Source: Symsagittifera roscoffensis
Taxonomy: Eukaryota; Xenacoelomorpha; Acoela; Convolutidae
Reading direction: 5' to 3'
NCBI RefSeq assembly: GCF_963678635.1
Contig: NC_087063.1
Location: forward strand, 54,263,074 to 54,327,073
DNA: 64,000 bases
Shown: one piece after another, positions 1 to 11,041 of the stretch
Layout of the letters: each line of letters begins with the position of its first letter
Position numbering within the stretch: the stretch's first letter is position 1
Position numbers and translations under genes: made by a program
Notes under the pieces: model-generated
Told to the model about the DNA's origin: nothing
Seen by the model: only the letters and a program-made list of their open reading frames with translations
Database searches by the model: none

Positions 1-5
1 TTCAA

Positions 6-1421
6 TTGAAGAGGATGCCTTTTGGTCTTTGCAACGCCACAGCTACCTTTCAACGATTTATGGCACACGCATTGATAGGCGTAACGAAGAAATTTGGCAA
101 CCTGGTGATGTGCTACGTGGTCGCCTGCATGAAGAGATCGGGACTAAAATGCAAGCCATCAAAGTGCGAGATACTCAAGGACTCGATTAAATACCAGGGG
201 AGGATGGTGAAACGACATGGCATCAGACCAGAACCAGATGCAGTAGAAGCGGTTCTGACCTGGAAATCACCGAAAACGGAACTTCAACTGATGAGCTTCT
301 TGGGTCTTGCAAACTATTACAGAGAATTCATTAAGGGCTATGCGGAAAAAGTGTACCCGATGCAACAACTCATGAGGCACAAAGGCAAGAAAGAAATTCA
401 CGTGGAACAATTCAGCCGAAGAGTCATTCCAAAGAATAAAGAAGGAGTTGTGTGAAACACCGGTGCTAGGTATGCCAACGGAAAAAGGAATATACGTGCT
501 GGACATGGATGCGTCGGTAGTAGCGATCTCTGGCATTCTTCATCAAGAGCGGGAATGGAATGGGAAGACAGTTTTGAGACCGATAGCATACGGGAGTAAA
601 GTCTTGAATCATACGGAGATAAATACGAGGCTCCTAAAGCAGAGTTGTTCGCGGTGGTTACCTTTGTCGAAAAAGACAGGGCATACATAGACAGCGGGCC
701 AATCAAATTACGGGTCGACAATAGAGCACTCAGCTGGTTGAAAACGTACTCAATGGATCAGAGCTATATTGGGAGATGGATAGTTTTCCTGGATGGCTAC
801 AATATGATAATTGAACACAGGACAAGGGACAAACACCAAAATGCCGATAGCTTTAGTAAGAAGACTGAATTCAACGAGAGACAGGAGCAGAGGGAGGCGG
901 ATAGACCAGAAATCAAAGATGGCTTCTCTTTCATGGATAAGGAAACGTACGATAGCCTTCCACTCACGAGGTGGCTCGACAAGCCTGGTAAACCTATAGA
1001 GGATCATCCAGAGTTACCAGAGGGGCGTCCAGAGAAAACTATCCTGAAGAGAAACCGAGGGATGTCAATAGAAATCATGCTCAAGTCGAAAATAGTGAGG
1101 GAAACACTCAAGGCAAAAGGCTATGATATCAATCAATTAGGAACGGGAAGAGCAGAGATAGGCGATGACTTGAGGAGATTACTCGAGAAACTAGCAGACG
1201 ATAAACCCGTAGTTCGGAGCAAAGACAAAAAGGAACCAGAAGTCACGATATCGGGAAGAAATGATGCAGATGGTAGTGAGGACTCCCTGAAAGAAAAACA
1301 ACCTGACGAAAAAGAAGTTGTGCAGTCATTAGTTGAGAAAATCCCCGAAGAGATACTAAGGTGGACTATGGTTAGAAAGAAAAAAAGGCAATTAGGGAGA
1401 AGGCTGAACACCTTGGATTGA
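6..1421 (+). pseudogene. pol: pol fragment: end of reverse transcriptase plus RNase H (broken)
   Basis: The frame opens inside RT at the conserved MPFGLCNATATFQR block. The catalytic YVDD motif is lost: the residues after MCYV, including both aspartates and about 20 following ones, are deleted near base 118, so this RT cannot be active. The connection region (SFLGLANYYREFIKGY) follows. A frameshift near 415-450 moves into the RNase H frame (448-690, with VLDMDAS), and another near 650 moves into 645-1421, which carries the LRVDNRALSWLKT block and the start of the linker. This is a degraded pseudogene. Confidence 0.9.
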
Positions 1422-2969
1422 GTCAAGAGTCCGGGGAGTGGCCCGCTGCAGAAAAAGATGCTGAAAAACAGAAATTGTCCGGCGAGTGCGAAGAATGGGA
1501 TGAAGACACAGAGAAGAGCAGCGATGACCAAGATAGTCTATGAATGTTATTGGCAGTAGAGAAAATGAGGCACCGCGACAGGTACAAACTGACCCTTCCT
1601 CAGGGACGTATAATTTGGATCAGCAGGAGGTGTGCGGAGGTGGAGAACTTGAGAAAATTGCAGTATCAATGCAACCGTTCAGGGAGCTATCGTGCAATTC
1701 AAATGTCATTACAAACCTAGTGCCAGAAGATGACAGGAAGGTCTTGCAGAGGATAGTTTGCGTCAAGCTGAAAGACGGCATATACAGTCCCGGAGAAATG
1801 AATGGTCAGATAATGGCATTGAAGGAACACGTCAAGGCGAGATATAGGCTATCGGATCTGAAACGAGCCCAGAAGAATGACAAGATGACGAGCAACCTCT
1901 CCGAATGGATCCGGACGGGAGTCAAAGAGAAAGCGGGTCTGGATGAAGACAGCTACAAGATCTTGAGCCAGTTCTACAAGGAGAGAAAAGATTTACTCTA
2001 TCACACAGCTGATGGGGTGGTAGCATGCATGAGAAAGGACGAGGAGAAGATACTACACAAGCATAACCTCATCATACTACCAAAGTTGTACCAGACCGAA
2101 GTGTTAGTCAGATCGCACGATCAAATGGGACACCATGGGATAAACAAGGTAGAACAGAGTATACTACACAGGTTTGAATGGCCGGGGTTAAGGAAAGCTT
2201 GCGAGAGATGGGTGAACGCATGTCTGGCGTGCTTTAAGTGAAAGATCCAAAGAAAATGAAGTTCCCACTCAAGTCCGTAGGGAGCTCAGAGTTTAACGAG
2301 GTCGTGCAGATAGATCATCAGAAGATCTGCATGACAGATTCGGGATACAACCAAATACTGGTAATAATAGACCACTTTACGAATTTGGCAGAAGCGGTAC
2401 CATGTCAAAAAACCTCAGCGGAGGAGACTTGTTACCATTTGATAACACATTTGATATCACGATATGGTTGTCCGATGGCATTCCAGTCGGATAACGGGAA
2501 AGCTTTCGTGGGTGGCCTGACGAAAGAATTGATGAGGAGATCGCACATTGCTCAAGCATACTCAACGACTTACAATCCTCAGACTAACGGATTAGTGAAG
2601 AGACAGAACAGAACGTTGGTGAACATGCTAAGGGTGTACTGCTCGAGATATATGACAGACTGGGATAAATATCTGCTGCAAGTGGTGGGGTCGTACAACA
2701 ACATGGCACACTCAGCAACAGAAAGCAATCCCTTCATGATGTTAATGTGCAGGGAGAGAGCAATGCCCCTAAAATTCTTTTATCCAGAATACGAAGGGGA
2801 AAAGACGTCGCCTCAGGCGTATGTGAAAAAAGCGGTCAAAAGACAACAGGAGCTAAAGGAGCTCTGCAGGAAGAGAAAAAGGGAGACAGAAGAGTTGAGT
2901 AGTCCCTCGGCGGACGCAGTCTCTGAAAATAACCTGAAGGAGACGGCTCCCATGATTCTAGCGCGGTGA
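1422..2969 (+). pseudogene. pol: RNase H-integrase linker and integrase, catalytic Glu lost
   Basis: The acidic linker runs to about 1740 and contains two SGE peptides (from bases 1430 and 1478) like those of B and C. The N-terminal HHCC zinc module follows (HDQMGHHG ... ACLAC, bases 2115-2235). A small deletion at about 2232 shifts frame; the core then reads from 2238. The DDE residues can be followed: VVQIDH, QSDNGKAF, and then NGLVKRQN, where the catalytic Glu is replaced by Lys. After KELCRKRK the frame shifts again and ends at 2969, so the GPY/F tail is gone. Inactive for at least two independent reasons. Confidence 0.85.
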
Positions 2970-3254
2970 AACACAGCGGCCTTCAAGGGCAGCTCAGCAC
3001 CGAGGAAGCTGGCCAAGGTGATGAAGGAGGTGGAGGTCTCGACGAGCTCGGCAAGGGAAGAAGACTTCATACCTCAGAAGTCAAACACAAAAAGGGGTTT
3101 GACGAGTGGACAAACGTGTGAAGTGGATGTTGGCAAAGAATGGCTCTCGTTTGAGCACCAGGCAACTGAGAAACAAAGGCCAGCGATCCTCTTGAGAAAA
3201 ATGCGACAAAGAATACCGTTCGACCTTGGTGGGTGGCTCTGGATACCATAAAGA
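2970..3254 (+). other. Degenerate junction between integrase tail and cistron 3 of element A
   Basis: Short open stretches with acidic and Gly/Glu-rich composition but no recognisable domain. In element B this position would hold the integrase tail, macro domain, cistron 2 and the front of cistron 3 (together about 7 kb), so this looks like the scar of a large deletion followed by decay. Confidence 0.5.
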
Positions 3255-5908
3255 ATTGGAAGACTGCCTGAAGAAACTCGATCGTGGAGTGTCCCACAAG
3301 CATCGCAATTGGGCCACCCAACAAAAAGCCGAGATTAACAAGTTAGAATTGGGAAACCAGTTGAAACGAACTTGGCAAGATTTGCTGCGGGAATAATTCG
3401 AAGAGGCGATGAGAACACCCTCATTCGCGTTGCCATTGATGGCAAATCCTTTCATCATAAAAGCGGGACAGCTGATGTTCGCTTGGAGCTTGGTGGGAAT
3501 AGAGCTTGAGGTGTTGACCTCACACGATAAGTTGAAGCTGGGCAACAAGGGTCAAGATGTTTATCGAATGCTGGTGCAGCACATTGCCAGGGATAGTTCC
3601 GGTTTGAGTCTAGCGAGGAGAAAAGATGCCACTTGTTTCTTGAGGTGGATAATGTCCATAATGACCGACAGTACCGTCCAAGCGTGTCAGCAGAAGTCGA
3701 TGGGAAGTAAAACTATGGACAGGAGAAACTCTACGGTCATCCTGAACGTGTACCAGAGCACCGGAATCGAGAAGGAAGATGGCTCCAGACAGTCTCTAGA
3801 GAATCACGGGAAACTTGTTGAAATACGAAGATTCTACAACAAGAAGTTCGAAGAGGGACATGACGTGCATCGTAATCTAGCCTCGGCTGAAGATTACTCG
3901 AAATCCAACAAACGGGGAGAATATCGATAAGTATCTGGAGTGATGGGGATAGCATACAACCCTTATTTGGATTCAGAGGCCGGAAACGCTCACAGGAATT
4001 ATGAAGTGACGGAGCTAATGAAGTTTTGCACAGAGAAGATAATCGAGGTTGATCCGGTAGAAAGGGAAAGGCCGAGCCACAGCTTGATAGTTGAGAAGAT
4101 GCTGATTACGAATTTAGGAACGGTTTGGAAGTTACTGAGGCCTTCCTGGTGCCCACATCCCCATGCAAGTTTGATTGAAGAAGTCACGGAGCGAGTGACA
4201 CTGGCACCAATGAAGGATGAAGACCTGGGAGCTCTGAATGTGGTACACAAACTGATCCTACCCAATAGTAAGGAGTCGGGAGAAGCAATGAGCAAGGTAG
4301 AATCAGTGAAGAAGATGAAACCCGGTAGTTGTCTTGATCTGACGCGTGGAGCTGGAGAGCCCTCTTGTGATGGACGGTCCTGTGTCAGAATACATTCCTT
4401 CCAGAGGGAGGATTTAGCCACTTGGTTTGGAGACATCACTGAGAAGGAGAAAAGTGAAATGCAGATAGTGGCTGAGTGTTACACGAACACTACCGTAAAT
4501 ATAGCAACGGCGTTGGGGTTCTTCTCGAGGATGTGCAGCTTACAGTCGCTGGAGATGCTGGAGTCCGAGCACCACTTGGTGACGGCGTTGAGCGTGGAGT
4601 CATAGCGTGGGGCGTTGCAATTAACCCAGAAGCACATCAGAGGGTAGAAGGTTGGTCTTGAGGCAGAAATGGGGTTTCCCGTGAGTGAAGCATACAGTTT
4701 GCCAGTGAATGCAAAGTCCCTAGTGTGATCTGACATGGCCAACCTGTGTGGAAGCCACTATCCGCTACACGTGGCGATGGTGGAGGTATCCAGCCAGAGG
4801 ATACTAATCGACAAAGCCTTCTCGGTACCCAAGTGCGTACACCTGGCTCGAATGTCGCATCACTCGCACAGACTGTTGAGGAAGATCTTGGGGACGGCAC
4901 CGGGGGAACAAAAAGATAACTTGAGTGAGATCTGGGGGGAAGAACTTTTGATTCTTGAAGGTGAGAACACGAGTGACTCCGAGAGACAGAAGACGATCCG
5001 GAAGCCAATGAACAGTACCCCAGCCCTGGAGGAGAATGAAGTGACACACGAAAAGTTGATGGAGCTGGAACCTCTGCTTGAATCTTCAGGAGAACGCAAC
5101 CTCCGGTGTATAAACCTCACGCATGGGGAATGCCCGTGCCATTGTCTGGCACAAACGGTTTGGTATCCGGAGCACTCAAACCTCTGCCTGATATGGGACG
5201 TGGAGGAAGTAAGGTCAATTGGATTACCTGATCATCGGCAGAAGGTGACCCCCTTGGTAATGAGTTTAATGCTGGCGTTGCGATGGATCGAGGAAAACGT
5301 GACGAAATATCGGGAGTCGAAGACACCGACAGCGGAATCGATACACAATTTTGACTACAGCAGGGGGCTTGAGCTGATTGAGACTGCATGCCAGGTATTT
5401 GCCATACCTATGGAGATCAAGCACGTATGGAGCCGCATTAGATTCTTCCCGGGGTGAATTGACATAATGGTTATACGCAGTGACGAAGGATCACAAGAAG
5501 AAGCATCAGAAAGAATATCGACAGTTCCTGACGGAGATAGGGCCGGAAGCCTTCAAGAGACCCTTGCTGACCCACCGTAATGAAATCACTACGGGTTGGA
5601 AGAGAGTGGGTAGAGTGTCTAGAGATATAACCAAGGCGAGGGAGTCGATATTGGAAGAGGACTTAGCAAAGAACGTGAGCCTGAGCTTGCATAACTCATT
5701 TTGCTTGAACAGGGAATATAAAATGAAGGGTTTGCCGAACCAGGCGAAGAGATTGCTGGAGCAGAGGGAGTGTATGCGATCCTACGAACAACTAAAAGCT
5801 TGGGAAGAGATCGTGATCAGCTCCGACGATGAGGAAGCGCTGCTGAGGCAGGTTACATTGTCGAATGCATCAGGGCCTAGCACCTCAAGGGCGAGGAGCA
5901 CGAAATGA
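3255..5908 (+). pseudogene. Cistron 3 (unknown protein), C-terminal half, broken, element A
   Basis: Homologous to B 11,100-8570. Pieces: about 3255-3390 (ends at a stop near 3394), 3409-3930, 3940-4605, 4735-5457 and 5480-5908. Blocks shared with B include a KRTDALCFIRFM-like block, GIAYNP, RPSWCP, a short cysteine-bearing block (PGSCL), ALGFxS, AFSVxxCVxLARMS, PCHCL...WYP and AFKR..THR. These spaced matches over some 850 residues in a family diverged from B show that the frame was once under protein-level selection. I do not recognise the family. No signal peptide and no convincing membrane segment is visible. The last part is Ser/Thr-rich and basic. Confidence 0.7.
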
Positions 5909-5940
5909 GCAGGATGCTCAGTGTCGGATTCTTGAGTCTT

Positions 5941-5959
5941 GAGAGGGAAAGGAAAGGGG
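5941..5959 (+). other. Polypurine tract of element A
   Basis: An uninterrupted 19-base purine run lies just after the last cistron stop and just before the presumed LTR, the expected site for plus-strand priming. It is longer than the PPTs of B and C, and six bases (CTCGAG) separate it from the first TGTG. Confidence 0.6.
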
Positions 5960-5965
5960 CTCGAG

Positions 5966-6840
5966 TGTGAACTCGGATGAATTCTGAGGTCACGGAAAAG
6001 AAGTTTTAATGGAACAAAGTATTGTTATTAAAGTTGGATAAGACAAAAGAAATTTTAATCATTAGCTTGCAAAGCGGAAATGTAGGGCGCAGGTGTATGA
6101 AGATTTCGATTGCTGTTTAGCGATAATGTGACAATTTTGCATGGTTATGAATTTTGGGGTGTAGATAAAGTTAAATCTGCTGCAAACTTCTGTAAATGAC
6201 CACTGGCACTGTATCTTGAGCAACACTCAACATTCTGGCGAGTCACTGACAGACGACGGCACGCGATGAGGACATCAATTTTGAGTCCGGGGAGTATGTG
6301 CCAGTCGGTCATGTTTGGAAAATTGACCTTGAGCAACGCGAGAAACTTGATTTTGGGGCGAAATGGAATTTTTCAAAAATTCGAATTGAGCATGTCATGC
6401 TCAGTTTTCTCGCGACAACTGAAAATCTCAGAAATATAAGATCAGAGCAACTACAATCGCGGGAAAGTGGTCGGAAAAAGCAGCGGGAAATTGATTTTTG
6501 CAATTTCCAGATATAATATCACACTAGAGTAGAGCTGTCTTATCCTAAAAAGAAGGCAGAGCGATTGCGAACAAAGAAGAGACAGTTTAGAAGTGGACCA
6601 GAGTGAACCTTCGGTGGAAAAGTGCACAGCCGAAGTCTCCCAATGGTCCAGCTCCAAAATTTAATTCTCCAGTCAAAACTCATTTCTCAAGTCGGAACTT
6701 ATTAATTTAAAACTCCTCGAGTCAAACTTAATTCCATTTGTGCTAGAGTTGCTGGTTAATTTAGTTATTCCAATTCTAGAGTGTGCCGGTACATAAGTAC
6801 CCAATGTAAATTTGTTGAGTGTGTTTTGTATTTTTTATGT
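5966..6840 (+). repeat. 3' LTR of element A (probable, boundaries approximate)
   Basis: Follows the PPT and begins TGTGAACTC. The middle shares blocks with the LTRs of B and C, for example GCGATGAGGACAT, then the TCCGGGGAGTATGTG block at 6286-6300. No coding potential is evident. The right limit is set only by the sharp start of B's LTR at 6841; no second A LTR is present for comparison. Confidence 0.6.
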
Positions 6841-8167
6841 TGTAATATTCGCCCGGAAGTACATATCGATGGAAAATAAAACTAAGCTATAAAACGTCTG
6901 GCCAGCGTCTAAACAAAGCTCTACATGCTTTTCACCTTCTCTATCAAAGCCAGTTCTTTTCGTGGTCTTTCTAACATCGGGTGGACAAAAAACGTTACTG
7001 TTTCCGGCTTCGATCAGAACGCTCTGATTAACTTAATTACATGCAAAATTAGTGAGCTCATGGCTAGGTCTCAGTATCACAAGACCACGAGGTCACTCCT
7101 AAAAAAGGGCTACTACTATCTATTATATTACTATTGTTTTTGTTCAGTAGATAGAAATCATCATCTCCATCGAAGATGGATCAACCCTTTCCCTTAACCC
7201 CTAGCTTCTCATCCTCAGAAAATGAATTCAGATGTTAAATAAGTTCATTTCAGGACATGATCGGGAAGCTACAAGTTTTTATAAAATGATATAAGTTCCA
7301 GTCCCGAGACTCCTCCGGATTCTTTAATCCGGGGAAATAACACCCTTATCTCCTCTCCGGAAGACTTGTTTCTTCCCTTCACCGTTGTGAATGGCCTGAC
7401 AATGATTGTAGCGACACAATCGTTGCAACTCGGAGCGGTCTCTGCTAACTCTGCTGTTCGTTCAATTCTCGTTATTATTTTTTATCGCGATCATCGTTGT
7501 TGTCACCGTTGCAACTATTGTTGTTCTGTTTTATTTTGGATTTCTTCCTAAATGGCCGATTTTGACGTTTCTCAGAAATATGACGTCATCGTTCGAAATT
7601 AAAAAAAATTAAAATACCAGAATATTCTAGCCTTCACGATTCGTTCAATCGTCCGAATAACACCGTTAATCCTCTAAAACTGCTAATTCGGAAGGTTGGC
7701 TGCTTATAATCCGAAATTGCATTTTGATCCCTTCTGGTCGAATGTCACATACTCCCCGGACAGCCCGGTCAATGTCCCCATTGACTCTCGTAATTTTCGT
7801 GAAAATGGTACAGTGCCATCGAACAGTGTTTACAAAATGCAAAAAATCACTTTTATCCACGTCATATCGACTCACTGCGGAATATAAATGGCATCATACT
7901 ACACTACTATAGCCTTCCAAATTTTTTCACTAATCTGCACTTTGAGGATATTACCTAAGATAAAACATTTTTTCTGACTTCCAACGTCAATGCCCTGATT
8001 TAAAACTTTTTCTTCTAGGTTTTAAAAGGTGTTAGTTTGCAGGACAGTCCTGCCAACCAACAAGCTAAAATTATCCTACTATGCTTCTTCCCTTCGAAAG
8101 GTTTAGTTTTGATTGGTCCTGAATACTAAAATTAAGGAACTCTGTGGTTAGAAAGAACAATGAAACA
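6841..8167 (-). repeat. 3' LTR of element B, 1,327 bp
   Basis: On the minus strand it starts TGTTTCATTG (8167) and ends GAATATTACA (6841), so it has TG...CA ends. It aligns along its length with C's 5' LTR (1,330 bp), which fixes both boundaries. Landmarks in shared order are the CCGGGGAGTATGTG block (7759-7746), the GGTGAAGGG block near 7370, the AAGATGGAT block near 7180, and the end CCGGGCGAAT. The B hairpins are partly mutated compared with C. No coding sequence. Confidence 0.88.
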
Positions 8168-8569
8168 ATCTCCCTCTTCAAGAGATTACCAAAGTCTTTC
8201 ATGTCACCACAAAGTGATCAGTTGTCCTTGTTGATTAAAAACAATCATGCAGGCTAGAATATTTAAATATACTCTTTTCTAAAGCCTTTCTAAATAAATA
8301 GTAAGTGTCTCTAAAGCCACTAATTAAAATAAAAATAATAAATGTAATGTTCAAAACTCAACTAAGAGGTTTTCTTTCAGTTTCAATTACTACTTGGTTG
8401 CTTAGTTTCTCACTTGAGTTTTTTGTCACACATATAAAACAATTCTGAGTTTTAATTTCTTCTCTTTCGTCACTTCTTTGTTTCTTCTTTTTTCGTCGTT
8501 TAGAAGTTCTAAAACTTCTAAATTCTTCTAAATTCGTTTCTTTTTGTAGCTTGTTTTTCGGCCAATCTG
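8168..8569 (-). other. 3' untranslated region and PPT of element B
   Basis: About 400 bases between the cistron 3 stop and the LTR. The purine-rich tract GAAGAGGGAGA (8178-8168, minus strand) touches the LTR. The rest is A/T-rich and aligns with C 56,412-56,817. I see no gene in it. Confidence 0.7.
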
Positions 8570-11041
8570 TCAATGCTCCATCTCCTCCTCCTGCGACATT
8601 GACTCTGCACTTTCAGTCTCCGTGTCTTGCAACACATCGGTAGCTATTCTGACGCTGTTGGAAGCAGTCCTCCAACACTTCTGCTCTTCTACTCTTAGTT
8701 TACAACAAGGTAGGGGGTCAACGTTAGATTCTCTGTTCCTGTAGAAGCTGTTGTGGAGAAACAACGTCACGTTTCTCGCCAAATCTTCAACATCTCTTCT
8801 TTCTCCCTTCCATCACGTTCACTCATCCTTGAGATTCTCTTTACGGCGGTGGTCACTGCACCCCGATGAGTCACAAAAGCTCGCTTGAAAGCCCCTGCTC
8901 CAATGTCCAGCTGATACGCACTGTATACTCCACCGTACTTCGACATATGCTTCCTGGCACATCCGTACAACCCCACAGTCATGCTGGCTCTAAACCATGG
9001 CATCAGTCGTCCTCTTGCCCATATCTCTTTCACTTCCATCGGAATGTTCCGAATCTTGCACATTGTCTCAAAAAGATCTAAATCTTTCAGACAATCCGAT
9101 TTCTGCAACTGTTCTCTCGTTGGTGCCTCCTGTCTACTGTTCTCCTCCACATGAGCTTCCAGCCATCGCATCGCCATCATAACTCCCACCAACACTATCG
9201 TTATGGGCCGTGATGAGTCTGATAAACCCATGGAGAGTCCCAGATCAACACCAGATTACCAAGCCCGGGATACCACCATGTTTGCAGCAAGCAATGGCAG
9301 GGAAACTCATCATGTGTCAACATGATGTTCCTCCAATTACGCTTTCCCGAAGCTTCCAGTAGTGGTTCCACTTCCATCATCACTCAGTGGACTTCATCAT
9401 TCTCATCTACTGTGTTGTAATCCGTAACGGTTGATCCTCTCTGTTTTTGTCCTCCAAAGTCACTGAAGTTCGCACGGACGCATCCCATGAACCTCCTTCC
9501 CAGCATCCATTCCAACTCCTCCTTAGTTCTCTCTGGAACTGCTGAGAACATTTTGCACAGTAACTCATAAGGTTTTCCGACATTCTCGCCAGTCTTACAC
9601 ACCTCAGCACTGAGAAGGCCTGATCCACGATCGTTCTCGTACTCTTTACATCCACAGCTACGAAATGCACTGGGTATCTGCTCTTGCACATTGGAGCTAA
9701 TGTCGATCCCACCAAATATCGTGCTCCTGATGGTCTACGATAAGTTTCACTGTGTCGGATGTTCATTTCCGTCTCGATCGCTTCCCTCCATTTTCCTATG
9801 TACTTTTGCTCAGTTTGCAAAACTCCTGGGAACACTTCTACACTGATGGCTGTGACCATCTCATGTTTCTGTTCTAGATTCAATAGTGACTCTAAAGAAC
9901 CAAACTTGCTGTAGAATCCTAGTGCAGTCACTAGATTCACCTCGGTTCCTCCATGACAATCTGCGATCAGCTCCGTTTCCGTTTTCGCTTTCATCACAAT
10001 GTTCCTAAACAATATTGTCAACTGCTTGTGTTTTTTCTCCAGGGCATTCACGCAATCTAGGCCTCCACAAACGTGACCTTCCAATCCACAGACTTCTGCT
10101 AGACAGCTACCAGGTTTAACCCAGTCCTCTGGTCCCCAGCCAGGCAACTCTACTTTGTCTTCTCCGTTGCTCCTCGAGCAATTCTCCTTTGTCTATTCGT
10201 TGCTCACGTTATAGATGATATTAAGATCACGCAGATTACAGTCTGAATTTAGTTCCCTCTGTACATCTTGTGTTGCAAGTAGTATCGAATCAGCGTTGGG
10301 ACTAGGACACCATGAGGGTCTCGTCAGTTCCCATACCACAATCAAGCTCGTTCTCAGTAATTCATCTGAGATTCCCAATCCAAACTCTACTCGTTTGTCG
10401 GATTCTGGCACGGAAGGTGCAGTCACTTTTTCCTCCAAGACTAGTCCCAGCCTGGTCTGCTGATTAGCAGCGCTTCTTATTGTTGCAATTCTAGGCGTCC
10501 AGAATCTTAGCAACACTGCTTGTTCGTAATCAAAGAAACAACCGCGAATGTGTTCATTCAGGAATGGATTGTACGCTATACCTATGATTCCTGACACGTA
10601 ACTGTAGGACTTCTTCCTGATCGGTCCACAGTATTCACTGGATTCCTTAATGAGCCTGAGCTCTTTGTTTGAAAATCTCCTGATTTCATCTATTTTCTTC
10701 ATGGGTTCTAGCTCCACAGGTTCTTTCATGTTCACCCTCATTGGTTTACTTTGATGCAAGTCCAGCAGTGATAGCAAGAGTAAGCTTTTCACTCGTTCAT
10801 CGCCGTCTCTCAGCATCTCGACACAGGTGTTCAAGGCTGGCACTGAAATTTGCTCTATCATGAACCGGATGAAACAGAGAGCGTCTGTCCGCTTCGCGCA
10901 CGCTAGGGCTATTCCCTCTTGGATTATCAGATCTCCCATGCTCGTCATCAGGAATACCTTGTCTTCCTTTGATCTTTTACTTTCCTCTGAATCATTTTCC
11001 CTGAGAGTCAGTCCGATCATGCACCAGGCGAACCGCAGCTG
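8570..11041 (-). pseudogene. Cistron 3 (unknown protein), C-terminal third, element B
   Basis: Read through frames 11020-10193, 10147-9407, 9689-9384, 9383-9201, 9231-8767 and 8782-8570, joined by frameshifts and small indels. Blocks also present in A and C include KRTDALCFIRFM, GIIGIAYNPF, RPSWCP, TALGFYSKFGSL, AFSVLRCVRLARMS, EFPCHCLLQTWWYP and DIGAGAFKRAFVTHR. The end is cysteine-containing and then acidic (ETESAESMSQEEEMEH). The protein looks globular and alpha-rich, with no obvious signal peptide or transmembrane helix and no envelope-like features. Function unknown; I cannot assign a family. Confidence 0.7.

Larger units (their letters stand above)
1..6840 (+). mobile_element. Element A: diverged, degenerate gypsy-type retrotransposon, 5' part outside window
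   Basis: From left to right this holds the end of RT, RNase H, a linker, integrase, the 3' part of the unknown third cistron, a polypurine tract and an LTR. The order matches elements B and C, but the protein sequence is clearly more distant from them than B and C are from each other, so A is a separate family. It carries many frameshifts, deletions and lost catalytic residues. It lacks the macro domain and the SGNH domain, apparently through one deletion between the integrase tail and cistron 3 near 2970-3255. Element B abuts it at 6841. Confidence 0.85.

Noticed and set aside
3018-3251. Separate small gene in element A
   Set aside because: No start context, no conservation with B or C in this frame, and it lies in a deletion scar.
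6831-6850. Target site duplication of element B
   Set aside because: The outer end of B's 5' LTR is missing, so there is no second flank to compare.
8570-11041. Envelope-type glycoprotein in cistron 3
   Set aside because: No signal peptide, no clear C-terminal transmembrane helix and no furin-type site are visible; hydrophobic stretches are short and interrupted by charge.
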